In this document: piece after piece, positions 11,623-22,752 of the stretch
How the letters are laid out: the number at the start of each line of letters is the position of its first letter
Position numbering within the stretch: position 1 is the stretch's first letter
DNA from: Chalara sp. BL73
Lineage: Eukaryota; Ascomycota; Leotiomycetes; Helotiales
Direction: 5' to 3'
NCBI GenBank assembly: GCA_918026815.1
Contig: CAKJVC010000017.1
Location: 992,001-1,056,000 of the forward strand
Length of the DNA stretch: 64,000 bases
Notes under the pieces: generated by a model
Databases searched by the model: none
Told to the model about the DNA's origin: nothing
Seen by the model: the letters and a program-made list of their open reading frames with translations, nothing else
Made by a program: the position numbers and the translations under genes

Positions 11623-13046
11623 TCAACGATAAATAATCTCAACGCCGCCCTTCGAGAACTTCTTCCGCAGATGTTCCATTATTTTCACATCTGTCATGTT
11701 TCTTTCCACCATGATCTGATCAAAAGGTGAACACCCATCAAGATACTGCTGTAAAATATCATCAACAGGCTTGACATCATATTCACCCTTTACAGCCGCT
11801 TCTGAGGGCTGTGTATATACCGCGTATTTGAACACCCTATATATAAGGCCTTTGATAAGCCCAAATTGGACGAACCGACGAACATCAATAGAGTCCATGA
11901 TATGAAGTCCGTCATCCATATGCAATTTCAACCACTCCATGATGCTTCGACTTGTACAAAGCGAGGTGAATAATCGGACAAGATAATAGTTTCCGAGGCG
12001 AGGTCCATTGATATAGACATAATTAGCACACTCATCCTGCATGTTATCCTTGTTTGCAAGGAAGTCAATAATGTCCGGGGTAGGGGCGTAAATGTTGCCA
12101 AAAAGGAACATATCAAGCATTAGGATAGAATCATAGTATAGGAGGTGTTGGAAAGCACTGGTTGCTAGATCAAGAGCCACATCTGCCTCCCGTGCAATTC
12201 GCCGGACGTCTCTGATACCGTCAATTTGACGAATTACTTCCATCATTGTCAAGTCCCAGGTGTCATCTGTAACATCGGCGAACCTAAGCTTCGCAATTGG
12301 GACGTGCCATGGCTTGACAGGTGGCGGACGAGGGTATTTTGGGAAGAGCTTCATATTAATAGTATTTGCGTCATCTGCGATTGTCAGAAGGATAGCCTTT
12401 AGAGCATACTGCTTGCTACTTACCAACAGGGATCATGCATTCGCTATAATTGTTCAAATCCTCTTTGATAATCTCCAAAAGAGCAGCAATAGAGCGACGG
12501 TCTTGGGAGTTTGATGGGTCCTCCTTACTTAGAAATTCGTTTTGGATCTCCATTTCTGTAAAGGTACTTGCCAATCGTCGAACCACAGACTCGTAGGGGA
12601 TCTTGTCGGCATCGGCATCAATTACAATGCAAAAATTGAAGATGAACTCGTTGCGCTCATATTTATCATCCTTAATGCAAACCGGGTGGCCAAGAATGCG
12701 ATACTTGTAATCTGGATCACAAATCGTGACGTAACGATTGCAAAACGCTTGCTTAGGGATGATATACTCAGCCATAGTCTCAAAATCAAAGAGGCGAGGA
12801 CGGGCGACATCCGGCTCAGTGACAATGCATCCAGGTGGGCTTTGATGAACGACCTTGGTTCCTAGCAGGAGGCAATCTGTTAGTCTTGGCATCAAAACAC
12901 CAGCATGATGAGTATGTATTCGGAACGGCTATTGGACCGAAGATAGAATCTGAAGTACCACAGGGATACGGTTGACTGATGAAAGAAAGAGAAGCTCACA
13001 TACCTTGCTCGGGCAAGAACCGAGCGAAAAAGATGCCTTGAATCAT
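11623..13046 (-). CDS. NPR2: Nitrogen permease regulator 2 (NPR2; SEACIT/GATOR1 subunit)
   Basis: This is a 410-residue protein of the Npr2/NPRL2 family. With Npr3 and Iml1 it forms the GTPase-activating SEACIT (GATOR1) complex, which restrains TORC1 at the vacuole when amino acids are scarce. Three exons: complement(13004..13046), complement(12424..12861) and complement(11623..12374). Introns are 142 nt (12862-13003) and 49 nt (12375-12423). Exon 1 encodes MIQGIFFARFLPEQG, the family's typical start. The longin-like region follows (YRILGHPVCIKDDKYERNEF, FNFCIVIDADADKIPYE). Exon 3 begins with DDANTINMKLFPKYP and carries the C-terminal winged-helix part, ending in KGGVEIIYR. All junctions keep the frame. 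It is divergent from the EFM2-like gene across about 0.9 kb. Confidence 0.93.
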
Positions 13047-13944
13047 GTTGGATGGAAGACTGGCCAGCATTCGGTGTTCGAATTTTTAGACAGTCTTCTA
13101 GGATGATATTAACTCAAATCTACCATGCCCTCTAGACTATGAAGAATTAGGAAGAATCAGCTTCCATGGCATCTATAGCAGAGGTGATAATAAACCTCTT
13201 AAAGGATGAGACGTTGAAAGCGGCCGCTGACCGCATTACACCGCAAAGAACCGCAAATGCTTGGCGCCTCCCACTATCTGCATTAAATTCATGGCCACTG
13301 ATTGGTGCAAGTAACGAAGCATGGCTTTTTTTTTTTTTTTTTTTTTATCCTCCCGAAAACAAATCCTTATGTTCTTGCTGGAGACCATCAGCTGAGAACC
13401 ATTCGTTTGGTGAAATAGAAACTGAGTGAGGGATGGACTGAGGCTTCGAAAATCGCAAAAGCTGAACAGTGTCGTCCGTGCATAGGCTAACAAGGAACCC
13501 GCTGCATGTTTAAGTCCCACGGCAAATCGATAAAGTCTCCACCTGTGATCTAACACAAGGCGCTGTTTTCCTTCCTTTATCACCGGACTGCACAGGCTTT
13601 GCTTACACAGACAGGTCGTTCTATCGTCAAGCCATTGCATGTTCGTTCATTGAATATATGCAGCCGGTTGATCGATTTGGCTTGCTGTTGTTTTTGCTTG
13701 GTGATGTCTTCTTAGCCTGTGCCTTTAATGATGATCCTTGACGTTGCATCTGCTTCTGGTTCCTTCAATGACGTACAGAGACCATATTTCTTAATCAAAG
13801 CGAAAGAAAATAGAACTAGCAAGCGAACCGACAGTCCAATCTCAGCTTTAGAGCGGCCTGCCTTGGTCTTGGCTGCATCTTTCTTGTAATCCTTGGTCTT
13901 AGAACTTCATTACATAGATCGTAGAGGATCGCCAAATTTACAAA
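13047..13944. promoter_or_regulatory. Divergent NPR2 / EFM2-like promoter region
   Basis: This 0.9-kb divergent intergenic region holds a 21-nt T homopolymer (13326-13346), a typical nucleosome-depleting poly(dA:dT) element. No credible ORF is present. Confidence 0.45.
13326..13346. repeat. Poly(T) tract, 21 nt
   Basis: An uninterrupted run of 21 T lies in the middle of the divergent NPR2/EFM2-like promoter. Such tracts often mark nucleosome-free promoter DNA in fungi; that role is inferred. Confidence 0.9.
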
Positions 13945-15451
13945 ATGGAGAAGCAATTCGGAAAGACTGTAGGAGACAGGAAGCTTTGTAAGTCCATTCC
14001 TTTAAACGATGAGCAATAAATGATATTTTCAGGACTCCTCTGACAGCCGCATTAGTTTCAGTTCCAAATCTTCGAAAGCAGCCATCTTTCAATGAGCTCT
14101 CTCGGGCTTTGAACAATCTCGCTCTTTCCCCAGAGAACTGGAGTGAGGAGTCCAATCAAGAAGAATCCCACACTCAAGATCCAAGTGATATTAATCGATT
14201 TTTGACGTCCATAGTTGCGAGCGATCTAAGATGGTTTGATGGTCCTTCTTTAAATACTAGCCAGGCTGCTACTCAGAAGGATATTATCTATGATCTGGCT
14301 AGCAAGCGAATGTCAGAGCGATGTGGTAGATCAGGTACGTTGTGAAGTCAGCTGCCTGTTGAATATGTTTTTGAAAAGCAACCATATTATCTATAGATCC
14401 GGACTAGGAATTACGACGTGATGATAATAATGCTCCATTCTCTCCAGAGTCACAGAATTTACAGGGTGTTCCACTGACTGTTGATTGAACAGCAATGCCT
14501 GAAATGACCAGAACATGGGTCGTTCCTGCATCCGAAAATCTTCCTCAGCTTCATTTCGAGATCCGTGAACCTCCTCTCACTGGTGATAATCTTGGTCTCA
14601 AGACATGGGGGACTGCTTTTGCGATGTCGAAGATCCTTGAGAAGTTGGGAAATGACTACTTCTGTCATGTTACCAACCCTCCTCGAAACAACTATACTAC
14701 AGCAACTGGTTCCACCTTTACAATGAGAAATAGTAACCAAGTCCTCGAGTACGTCTCATCATACAAGATTCCGGCCTTCTTAAAGAAACCGAGCTAATAT
14801 GATAACTTGAAGGCTAGGTGCAGGCACAGGTCTAGTTGGCATTGCACTAGCAGCAATCTGGCATGTAGATGTGATTCTCACTGATCTTCCTGAGATTCAT
14901 GCAAACTTGCTGCACAATATCGACCTCAATTCTGAGCTCATTAATAAAATGGGTGGGGGTGCCACAGGGAAGGTGCTGGACTGGAAGAACGATGACCAAA
15001 TTAACAGAGATTTTGGGGGTGAAAGATTTGAGGTAAACAGCAAGAGCTTAATTCAGAGATTTTCTCTAATTCTTGTAATTTGTTAACATTCTCAGGTCGT
15101 AGTGGCTGCGGATCCATTCTACGACGACGATCATCCTTCTTTAGTTGCATTAATGATTCAAAAGTTCTTGAAGCATGGTCGTACATCTTTAGCATTAGTG
15201 GCGGGTTAGTATATATGAGCCTCGAGTTCGGAGCATAGCAGAAGCTAACCTAGGAATATGCAGTCCCACTACGAGACAAGAAGACCAAGTCATTGTACTC
15301 ACAATTCGTCAGTTCCATGAGAGAGAAAGACCTCCAGCTCAAGTACCAAGGTTCTGTGGCTTTTCGAGACGACTGGGGAAGTGTTGATCAAGAGAGCGTT
15401 ATCTGCTGGTGGTCCATCTGGACCTGGTACAACCCGTGGAACATGAAATAA
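13945..15451 (+). CDS. EFM2-like protein-lysine methyltransferase (Methyltransf_16 family)
   Basis: This is a six-exon gene for a 367-residue seven-beta-strand methyltransferase. Exons: 13945-13987, 14047-14334, 14493-14748, 14813-15032, 15096-15204 and 15264-15451. Splicing joins QVLE to LGAGTGLVGIALAA, the SAM-binding motif I. Acidic motif II-like residues follow (VILTDLPE), then the post-motif VVVAADPFYDDDHPSL seen in the METTL21/EFM2 group that methylates lysines of elongation factors. The N-terminal about 110 residues hold a Phe/Leu/Asn-rich segment and an MSERCGRS region before the core. All junctions keep the frame except at the first intron. There the closest acceptor (after TTTCAG at 14032) would give an immediate TGA, so the next AG (14045-14046) was used. 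The exact substrate cannot be told from sequence; EFM2 (eEF2 methylation) is the nearest named family. Confidence 0.8.
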
Positions 15452-16272
15452 GCATCTGGCTAAGCATACGCAAAACTTATTTGACCAAATTGGGGGAGTT
15501 ACGACGATACCATTTACTATAGCGTTTCGGAACCTCTAGATTTACGCATTCGGGTAGGAGAAACCAACCCCACGATACCCAACAAAATTATATGTATAGT
15601 AGACGCCTAGCCAGATAAGGCAGAGTATGTCTTCATTGGCATGTGGTGGTCAATGAACCTCTAAAACAAATTTAAACGCTCGGAGGAAATCCCTCTCGAA
15701 AACGTTGTGATAACAGTCCTCTTATAACTTTCATTTCGAGAGACATCTTATTACAAAAAGATTCTCATAGCGTTTACAGCCGAATGCAACGAAGTAAGTA
15801 CATGCAGCGCAGCCAGGTTCAAGTGTCATTTCCTGCTTCACGATCACTCCCTCTACCCTTCTATCCGCTCCTCCCCCTCTGTCTCTCCTTATCCCTAAAT
15901 CCAACCAGCATCGCCATTGACATCCCTCAAAACCCGGCTTCCGATCAAGTTCCCGTCTATTCTTTTCACAATACCCCGCCAAGCGTTCTTCGCTCACCCG
16001 CTCGCCGCGGCTCTGTATCTCAGTAATCATGCCATTGACTGCGGCGTGGTGTTAGAGGGCTTTATTGTTGTCGTGCTGCGAGATCAGATGAATACCATTG
16101 GATTGCATGGAGGGCTTGATGCGCTGGGGAGCTGCGGTGAGAGATGGGTAGAGTGTGGACATGAAATGAGGGAAGTGGTGTTGATGCTGAATAGCTAGCT
16201 ATGCGGAGGAAGGAGTTTTTGACCCTGGGATGATATTACGCCTGGTGGTTGAGATGAGGCGGCCACATTTAG
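15452..16272. other. Convergent spacer after the EFM2-like gene
   Basis: The 3' ends of the EFM2-like gene and the next minus-strand gene converge here. Open frames at 15.7-16.2 kb overlap on both strands and lack protein-like composition. No gene is called. Confidence 0.4.
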
Positions 16273-17516
16273 TTATGGAATCTGGCTGGATGAGACGCCT
16301 AGCGTCGAGTTGGCCATCTGTCGGCTATCTGAGACGTCTTTGCTCGAACCATCTTGGACTTTCGACAAGAAATATTGTTCATAATGCCTAACCACCCTTT
16401 TAAGGAGAGGAACACGGATCTCTATGTCAGGATGCATCGTATCGCCATTCTCCTGGCTGTTCTTGATGGCCAATAGGAGTTTTGAAAGGTTTGCAAGCAT
16501 GTTATCAGAGATCGTTTTGCTGTTGTTCATTGCATGGCCGGTGACATCTATGAAGTTTATGGTCCGAGTTAGATTTGTAACTTGGCTACTTGAGGTCTTC
16601 GGAGAAGGCTTAGAGGCCGGTGGCAGTTGACAGTGTTGTTGATATGCAACGGAAGAACCTTGAAGCCCTTGAGTCAGAGCTGTGTTTAAGGGACTATGGG
16701 CATGGTATACTTGGTGGGTAGATGTTCTAGCCAATGGACTGCCCGTGGGGAACTGCTGAACACCGAAAGAGTCGTGTTGTTGCGGATTGGGATCGGAGAG
16801 ATTCAAAATTATAGGCGAAATTGGTATTTGTGGTGGAGTATTTACTAGTTTGGGCGTATCATCAAGAAGCTGGCTCTGGGGTCGGCAGGAATCTGGGAAG
16901 CTATATTGTCGATGAGGCACCTCCTCCACCAGGAAAACATCCGGAATATACTCTGCAGTTATGCTTGCTTGAGGTTGGGTTATAATAGTTCCCTCCGCTC
17001 CTTGTTCCAAGTTGTTGAATACGTTTTGGGAAAGGTCATGGGAATATTTGCGTTGCCAGGAAGAACAAACCTGTTGAGAAAAGGCGTCCACAGTGTTGTT
17101 GGGGCTTACATTGGGTCTGAGCTGCTGTCGATCCAGACTAATATTAGCCGTTTGGCGACTTTTAGATTTATTGCTTTGTTTCTGAGCTTGATTTGCTCGA
17201 CTTGCAGCAATTTGATTTCCCCGAGCTATTTGGGTTCTATACCAGCCGCGCGGGGGAGGATTTTTGAGAGTCCATCTATATGGAGAAGATCATTAGCTCC
17301 AGCTCAGGAAATACCGAAAACGACTTACCTTGGGTCAACTGCATGTTCCTGGAGTACAGGTATGGAGTTTTCCTTCCATCGGCCGCTGTAGCCATAGCGA
17401 GGAAAGAGGTCGTTAAGATAATCAGCGACCCTTCCTCGTGTTGCTTGAGGGTTGTTTCTATAGTGCTCCATGACGAACCAGATAGCTTCGTCGGAGGCTC
17501 GTATAGTGCCCACCAT
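16273..17516 (-). CDS. Uncharacterised protein A of a divergent paralogous pair
   Basis: I do not recognise this protein (396 residues). Exons are complement(17329..17516) and complement(16273..17275), with a 53-nt phase-2 intron (17276-17328). Residues 10-62 form a compact helical domain (DEAIWFVMEHY, RVADYLNDLFPRYG, then RWKENSIPVLQEH), resembling a small HTH/SANT-like fold. After the intron come a GWYRTQIARGNQ segment and a basic Gln/Ser/Lys-rich stretch. A long disordered Pro/Gln/Ser-rich region follows. A second helical module sits near the C-terminus (about residues 290-355: ISDNMLANLSKLLLAIKNSQ, then RVPLLKRVVRHYEQYF). The neighbouring plus-strand gene at 18273 has the same order of parts and the same intron position and phase, so the two look like divergently transcribed duplicates. 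Composition suggests a nuclear or regulatory protein; this is inference. A second possible start lies at 17540. Confidence 0.7.
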
Positions 17517-18272
17517 AATGCTGAACCTAAATACCCCCAAGTTTGTTGGAAGTTAATCGAGCAGCTTGCAAAGGAGAAAGCAGATTGGAAGTTCTAATTT
17601 GTGTTGTGCTGGGATAGGAAGTCTCTATTTTTCGCGAAACGGTCGATAATTGGAGACCATGTAGGCCGCAGCGACAGAAAGAGATTCTCGGAGATAAAAA
17701 AGAATCGAAGTGAGATGTCGAGTCAACGGTAGATTGAGAATCAAAGAGTAGCCTAAAATGACTTATTGAGATGTTTCGTTGTATGCACATGAGTATAAAT
17801 GTTCGGTATAATTGACTCACTAATGCTCTGAGTGTGCATCTATCTACCGGTGCGGCTAAATTCAACAATTTAAGCTCCAAATATTCATAGAATCACATCG
17901 CCTTTCTAGTGATTTGTCGGGCTGTCATGAATAGCTTCTTTTCAGCTGGAGGGAATCCTTTGCCACACTTTCTCCTACTTCCTATAGATGACAGTCAATA
18001 TTTTTTCTATTCACACTCAGTCTTTCTTTTTTGAAACACTCACAATGAAAACACTCCTTCAAAAGAGATTGATTCTTGTCTATTTGCTCATTCCTCGAGC
18101 TCTTTCTATTCTTCAATTAGGGTTTTCGACTTGTCGAACGCCAGTTCTTTACCGAACCATCACTACGGCAAAGGAGAGTCATTTTTCTTTTAGGTATTTT
18201 GATCTGCTCTTGCACATCCTTCTTTTTTCGAGTACCCGCTGATCCAGGAAAAGCTTTCACACCACTGCCGCC
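17517..18272. promoter_or_regulatory. Shared divergent promoter of the paralogous pair
   Basis: This 756-bp region separates the starts of the two paralogues and is their only possible promoter. The small minus-strand frame at 17527-17880 is not protein-like. No clear repeat or tRNA is seen. Confidence 0.45.
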
Positions 18273-21200
18273 ATGCCCGGAAGTGGACCGTGGGCATCAA
18301 AGCACCAAATATGGTTCGTAGCATGCTATAAGAGAGCAGCTGGCCTAGGCTATGATAGGAGCAAGTCTGAGAGAGAACAGCAAAGGCAGAAAATCGCAGA
18401 CATGATGAACGTTATTTTGCCTCGTAGCAAGGGCGGTGATAAATGGCACCCAAATGCAATCAAAAATATTGAACTTTATATTGACCATATTGAGTAAATC
18501 CAATTCTTGTTGATGATTGTACCACAGCTGACTGACTGCCTATTCAGCTATGTTGGAGTCAATGGTCCGCCCGATGGTTGGTATAAAGAGCAATCAGCTC
18601 AATACCTGAAGATAATACAGAACAGAAATGTTCCTCGGCAAAAAAATCGACAAAAAAACCCGCCCACTCTAAACTGCAATATCCATGATTTCAACCAACA
18701 AAATTCTCAACATTTACGCAAACTCCATGATCAAGATCGATATCCTAGTCAGCTGGTGGCTTTGGGAAGCATCTCACTCTCCAGTCCTATCAACCAAGGA
18801 CAGAGTGGTTATAAAGGCCAAGACGATCCTTCTGGACTTCATTCTTTTGCTGGGCATGAGCAGGGTGGCCGGATTCAGCAGGGTGGAAGCATTGAGAGAT
18901 TTCTCCAAATGATTGAAAGTGCATCGCAACAAATGAACTTGAAACAACCCATCAAGGACTCCGTTTATGCTAGCCTCCTGACGATATCTGAGGGCATTGA
19001 TCAGCTACTTGCTCGTGGTGGCACCCCAATTCCTCAAACTGCCCTTCATATTCCTGCCCTTCGACAAATAATTGCCTATGGCCGAGTTTCTCAATTTGGT
19101 AGTTCATGTGAGGCTCAACGGCATCTTGCACCTACACCCGCACCTGAACAGTCTCCTCACCCAACACCCATACCTTATCTGAACTTAGCTATCTCTGCCG
19201 TTGAGCAGGCTAAGTATCGTGGAACCCTTGTTTCTGATGATGATGGTTGCAGTGTTATCAATGCTTTTTTTGTGACAAATCAGAGTATTCAAAACACCCT
19301 CAGCGCCGGTCAGTGGCCATCCAAGTATCTGCTGAAGATCAATAGTCGATTATCTGAGCTCAGCCAATATTACAAAGAGAATCGAGGTGGTTCTCAACAA
19401 TGTGACAACATAGAACCGAATATGGATGACAGCATGAGCGACGGTATAACAGGTGGCAATATTCAGCAAGGCAACCCCCCCGACCTGAGGACTAACAATG
19501 GTCGTGGTGGGAATGTGGAGCCAGGCCAAGAATATGGGCAAACCGGGGAGCAACGAGGTTTTCAAGGCGGTGGTGAACGTGGGAGGTCTGGTGGGCAAGC
19601 TGGAGATTCTTTTGGTAGTCAAGACATCGTAAGTTAACTGCACCTCCGTTCGTTCAACTTCATAAGCCTGCATTTTGGTGAGATATTGACCCTCGCTACA
19701 TGACTGTGCGTCAAGCAAGCATGTATTTTCAGAGTAGATATATCTCGTCAACTTATCATCCGCTTCTTCCAAATACTCGCCAAATAAAGAAACTAATTCC
19801 TTAACTCACAGACGGACCCTGTTCTCTATGCTTCGCAAGTAACGCATGTGAATCCTAACGCTTTTTCTACGCCGTATAATTCCCCGAGAACTCCGCCAAG
19901 CTTTCGTCGCGGCCAGGACCAAATATCTTCTAGATTGCTGGAGCCAGTCAGTAGATCTTTAGAGCCTGCTAATCCAGAAATATATGCTCTCCCTCCTGTT
20001 CAGAAGGTTGTTAATATCGACCACAATAGAAATATTTCGAACTCTCAGAACAGCGCAGGAAACGCTGGTTTCGATATTACAGCGGTTTACACTCCTCCTA
20101 TAACCGGGAGCGGTATTCATACTGAAAAGGCAGCAAGAAATAGCCTTTCTATTCCTAACAGTTCATTGACGCATCATCCGCGTTTCGAACAACCAGTCTT
20201 TGCTTCAGCCAATAATTTTGATCCTGCATCGAGCAAAACAAGACAGCCTCGATCACCATTGCTCGCCGTTAATGTCTTCAAAACAAATCCTGCATCTCAG
20301 GATAGTGCTCTTTCTCTTCCCACTCACGCTACTGATCAATCTGCTTTGCCGGCAAACATTGTGCCTTCTGTATCATTTGGCACAATGCAGGCGCAAATAG
20401 GTTCTTTACTCCATAGTTCTCTGTATGCGTCCTCCAGTCTTCATAGTCGATGTCAAGCTGAGCAAGCCTTTGCGCTGTCTGACTCAAAATACGGATCCTT
20501 TCATCAAGCGGAAGCTTTACCTCCTCCTTCGCCAAGAGAATTTCAACTGCAAAGGGACTCATTGCCTCCCAGTGTCCTAGGCCCATCTTTTGCCCCAAGA
20601 TATCACGATAATCCTGCCAATTATAATGCCCAAGTCCGAAAGATGCTTGAAAAGAGCAAGAAGAGAAAGTGGATGGCAGATGCCGCCTCAAGGATTGAAC
20701 CTTCCCCAAAGCGGCAAGGGACAGAACGAAACAACGCTTTCCAGAACAGCATCCCTCACCACAATATGTCCTCAACTTCTCTCGACCACCCTGAGAGCCA
20801 ATCTCATACTGAATATGCCGAGAAAGCGGATGCTCGTCCAATTCCTCTGCGAACTGAACCCTACACAGCGTCTACAACTCGCGAAGAAGCTCAAGAAACC
20901 ACAAAACAACAACCTGGCCAAGCAAGTCTTGTCGCTCAATCCGAAGACTGTGACGCTTTACCATACACTGGAAATAATGTCTCTGGTACCGCCCCTGCGT
21001 CGCAAACTGGTGATGTCGCTCCGATTCCTGTCAACACCAAACTTTCTCAAAATACCACGAACTTCATTAGTTCATCCGGTATCCCTCACAAAGTCCCTCG
21101 TCAGGGGCCCTCTCGAATAGAATTTGGCCAACTAATGCGAGGCTTCCACGTAGCGGAAAAGCAGCGCCAAGATGAGCTGCAAGCACGACGACGCAAGGAA

Positions 21201-21554
21201 GTTCAAGAGCGAGACGATAGAACCTTCGAGGACAGCATTGACACCTTCGCTGCTGATTGCGCTGAGTATTTCGAATCCAAAGAGACTAGAAGAATCGCAC
21301 GGCCACCCTCTCCTGCACCTTCTGGCGGCCCCGCTTATATGGCTGGGAGTCTAGAGCATCTTTTCTCTATGGATGATGTTAAGCGGGCGGCTTATTGCCG
21401 TGATCACTCTTCTAACGAATCCGATCAAACTCCAATTGATTGGGATATCTTTAACGGCACCCATGAGATTGTGTCTATTGAGGAGACTGATTCTGTAACT
21501 GGTGAGGTGAAAATTGTCCAGAAGAAGGTCGCTATTGTCTCCAAGACTGTCTAG
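18273..21554 (+). CDS. Uncharacterised protein B of a divergent paralogous pair (large, mostly disordered)
   Basis: I do not recognise this protein (1014 residues). Exons: 18273-18493, 18548-19628 and 19812-21554. Introns are 54 nt (phase 2, with CTGAC branch) and 183 nt (phase 0). The long second intron joins SFGSQDI to TDPVLYASQVTHV; without it the frame ends four bases past the donor. The N-terminal domain (HQIWFVACYKRA, KIADMMNVILPR, DKWHPNAIKNIELYI) matches that of protein A. It is followed by the cognate GWYKEQSAQYLK segment. Two copies of the helical module found once in A follow, at about residues 200-265 and 295-365 (for example IKDSVYASLLTISEGIDQLL). The C-terminal 580 residues are Ser/Pro/Gln-rich and disordered. 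They include a basic KSKKRKW cluster, SPKRQ, a charged KQRQDELQARRRKEVQERDD helix and a conserved-looking tail (HLFSMDDVKRAAYC, DWDIFNGTHEIVSIEETDS). A split into two genes at 19.7 kb is possible but less likely. Confidence 0.68.
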
Positions 21555-22752
21555 CCTCAGAGTGAAAAGCTGGATGATGTTGAGTAGTGCTTAACGGAGA
21601 AAGAGATAGACGTCCTTGAAATTGAAATAAGCTCTAGCGTACTGAGTCTTTCCGATTTGGCAGAGCTCTTGATACGAGGCAGAGGAGAACAGGAGCCAGC
21701 ATAGTTACCGCTGTAAGATCTAGAGCCTGTCAGCTCCGTTGTGCCTATTGCTTCCAGCATATATCGTTTTAACGTTGTTCATCATGGGATAAAGTTTAAG
21801 TGAGGTCGTAGGTTTTCTGGGTGTGAATTTGGGCATGGACGTGATGCCTAAGAGGCTTCCTTTTCTTTTGTTTCCTTGGTACCAGTGTCTGCTATGCTTG
21901 GAGTTGGTATTGGACCTACAGCGTGATCTGTCCCACAAGGCACAGAAATTGGTTACTATAGATCGGGTGCCTATTGCGCACTAATAAATACATGATAAAT
22001 TTCCTTCGAGATATGTTCTTTTCTGGTAAAGTCTTCGCTAGATCCTTGAAGTTGCCTCGTGATGTAATACGCATTCACGGGATTGTCCTTTCTGCACAAA
22101 ATAGGCCTTGGAGTCAGGTCATTTAGTAATTCAATCACCTAATACTACGCTATTTAATTACTACTCAAAGAGGCTTGGTGGCCCTTATATACTACTGCGT
22201 AGCGTATACTGCAATTATTATTTTTCTCAGGTAGATATAACATTTTAACAAAATTATGACGTGGCTGAGGGTCTATGACTATTGTGTCTTTCAATACATA
22301 TAAATCAGTCACGGTAATCAATATGCTTGAGGGAACTTATACTTACTAAGGGACACGGAATGGGTGGAGACGGAGTTAAAATTCGTAATCAGGTAGGAAT
22401 TTATAATTGGGATATATACTCTAAAAAGACTTTGCTCTCTGTCGGACTTTCTTCCTTAATCTCAACTTTGCAAATACGTCAGGCTCTTCTTGCGTAGGCG
22501 TGCGGTCCATGTCTCTAAGCCTTACAGCCTCAGATATGATATTGAGGCTATGGAAATCCTTTCGATGGTTCCTCCATTCTTGCGAGACCTCCTCTATTTT
22601 CAATGCGGCGTTAGGAAGTCAGGTCTCTAGTTTCTCCAGGTCGATGGAGCTATTTCTACTGCTTGGAGAAGAAACCTTTGGAGTAGGCGGAATAAGATCC
22701 TCGATCTTCGTTAGTAGCCAGCATGATGCATACATATTCACCCTGCTTCGTA
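21555..22752. other. Spacer between protein B and BTA1
   Basis: This 1.2-kb convergent spacer is AT-rich near 21.95-22.3 kb. It contains the interrupted minus-strand frame described separately (22421-22735). No RNA gene is seen. Confidence 0.4.
22421..22735 (-). pseudogene. Possible broken ORF with one in-frame TGA
   Basis: One minus-strand frame reads about 104 codons from an ATG at 22735 to a stop at 22421, broken only by TGA at 22619-22621. Both halves have protein-like, charged composition: KIEDLIPPTPKVSS before the stop, KIEEVSQEWRNHRKDFHSL and FAKLRLRKKVRQRAKSF after it. TGA in place of TGG would come from one G-to-A change. It could equally be chance or an exon of an unrecognised gene. 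No family is recognised. Confidence 0.22.

Noticed and set aside
17527..17880. 117-codon minus frame between the paralogues
   Set aside because: It lies in the only promoter available to both genes and its sequence is not protein-like.
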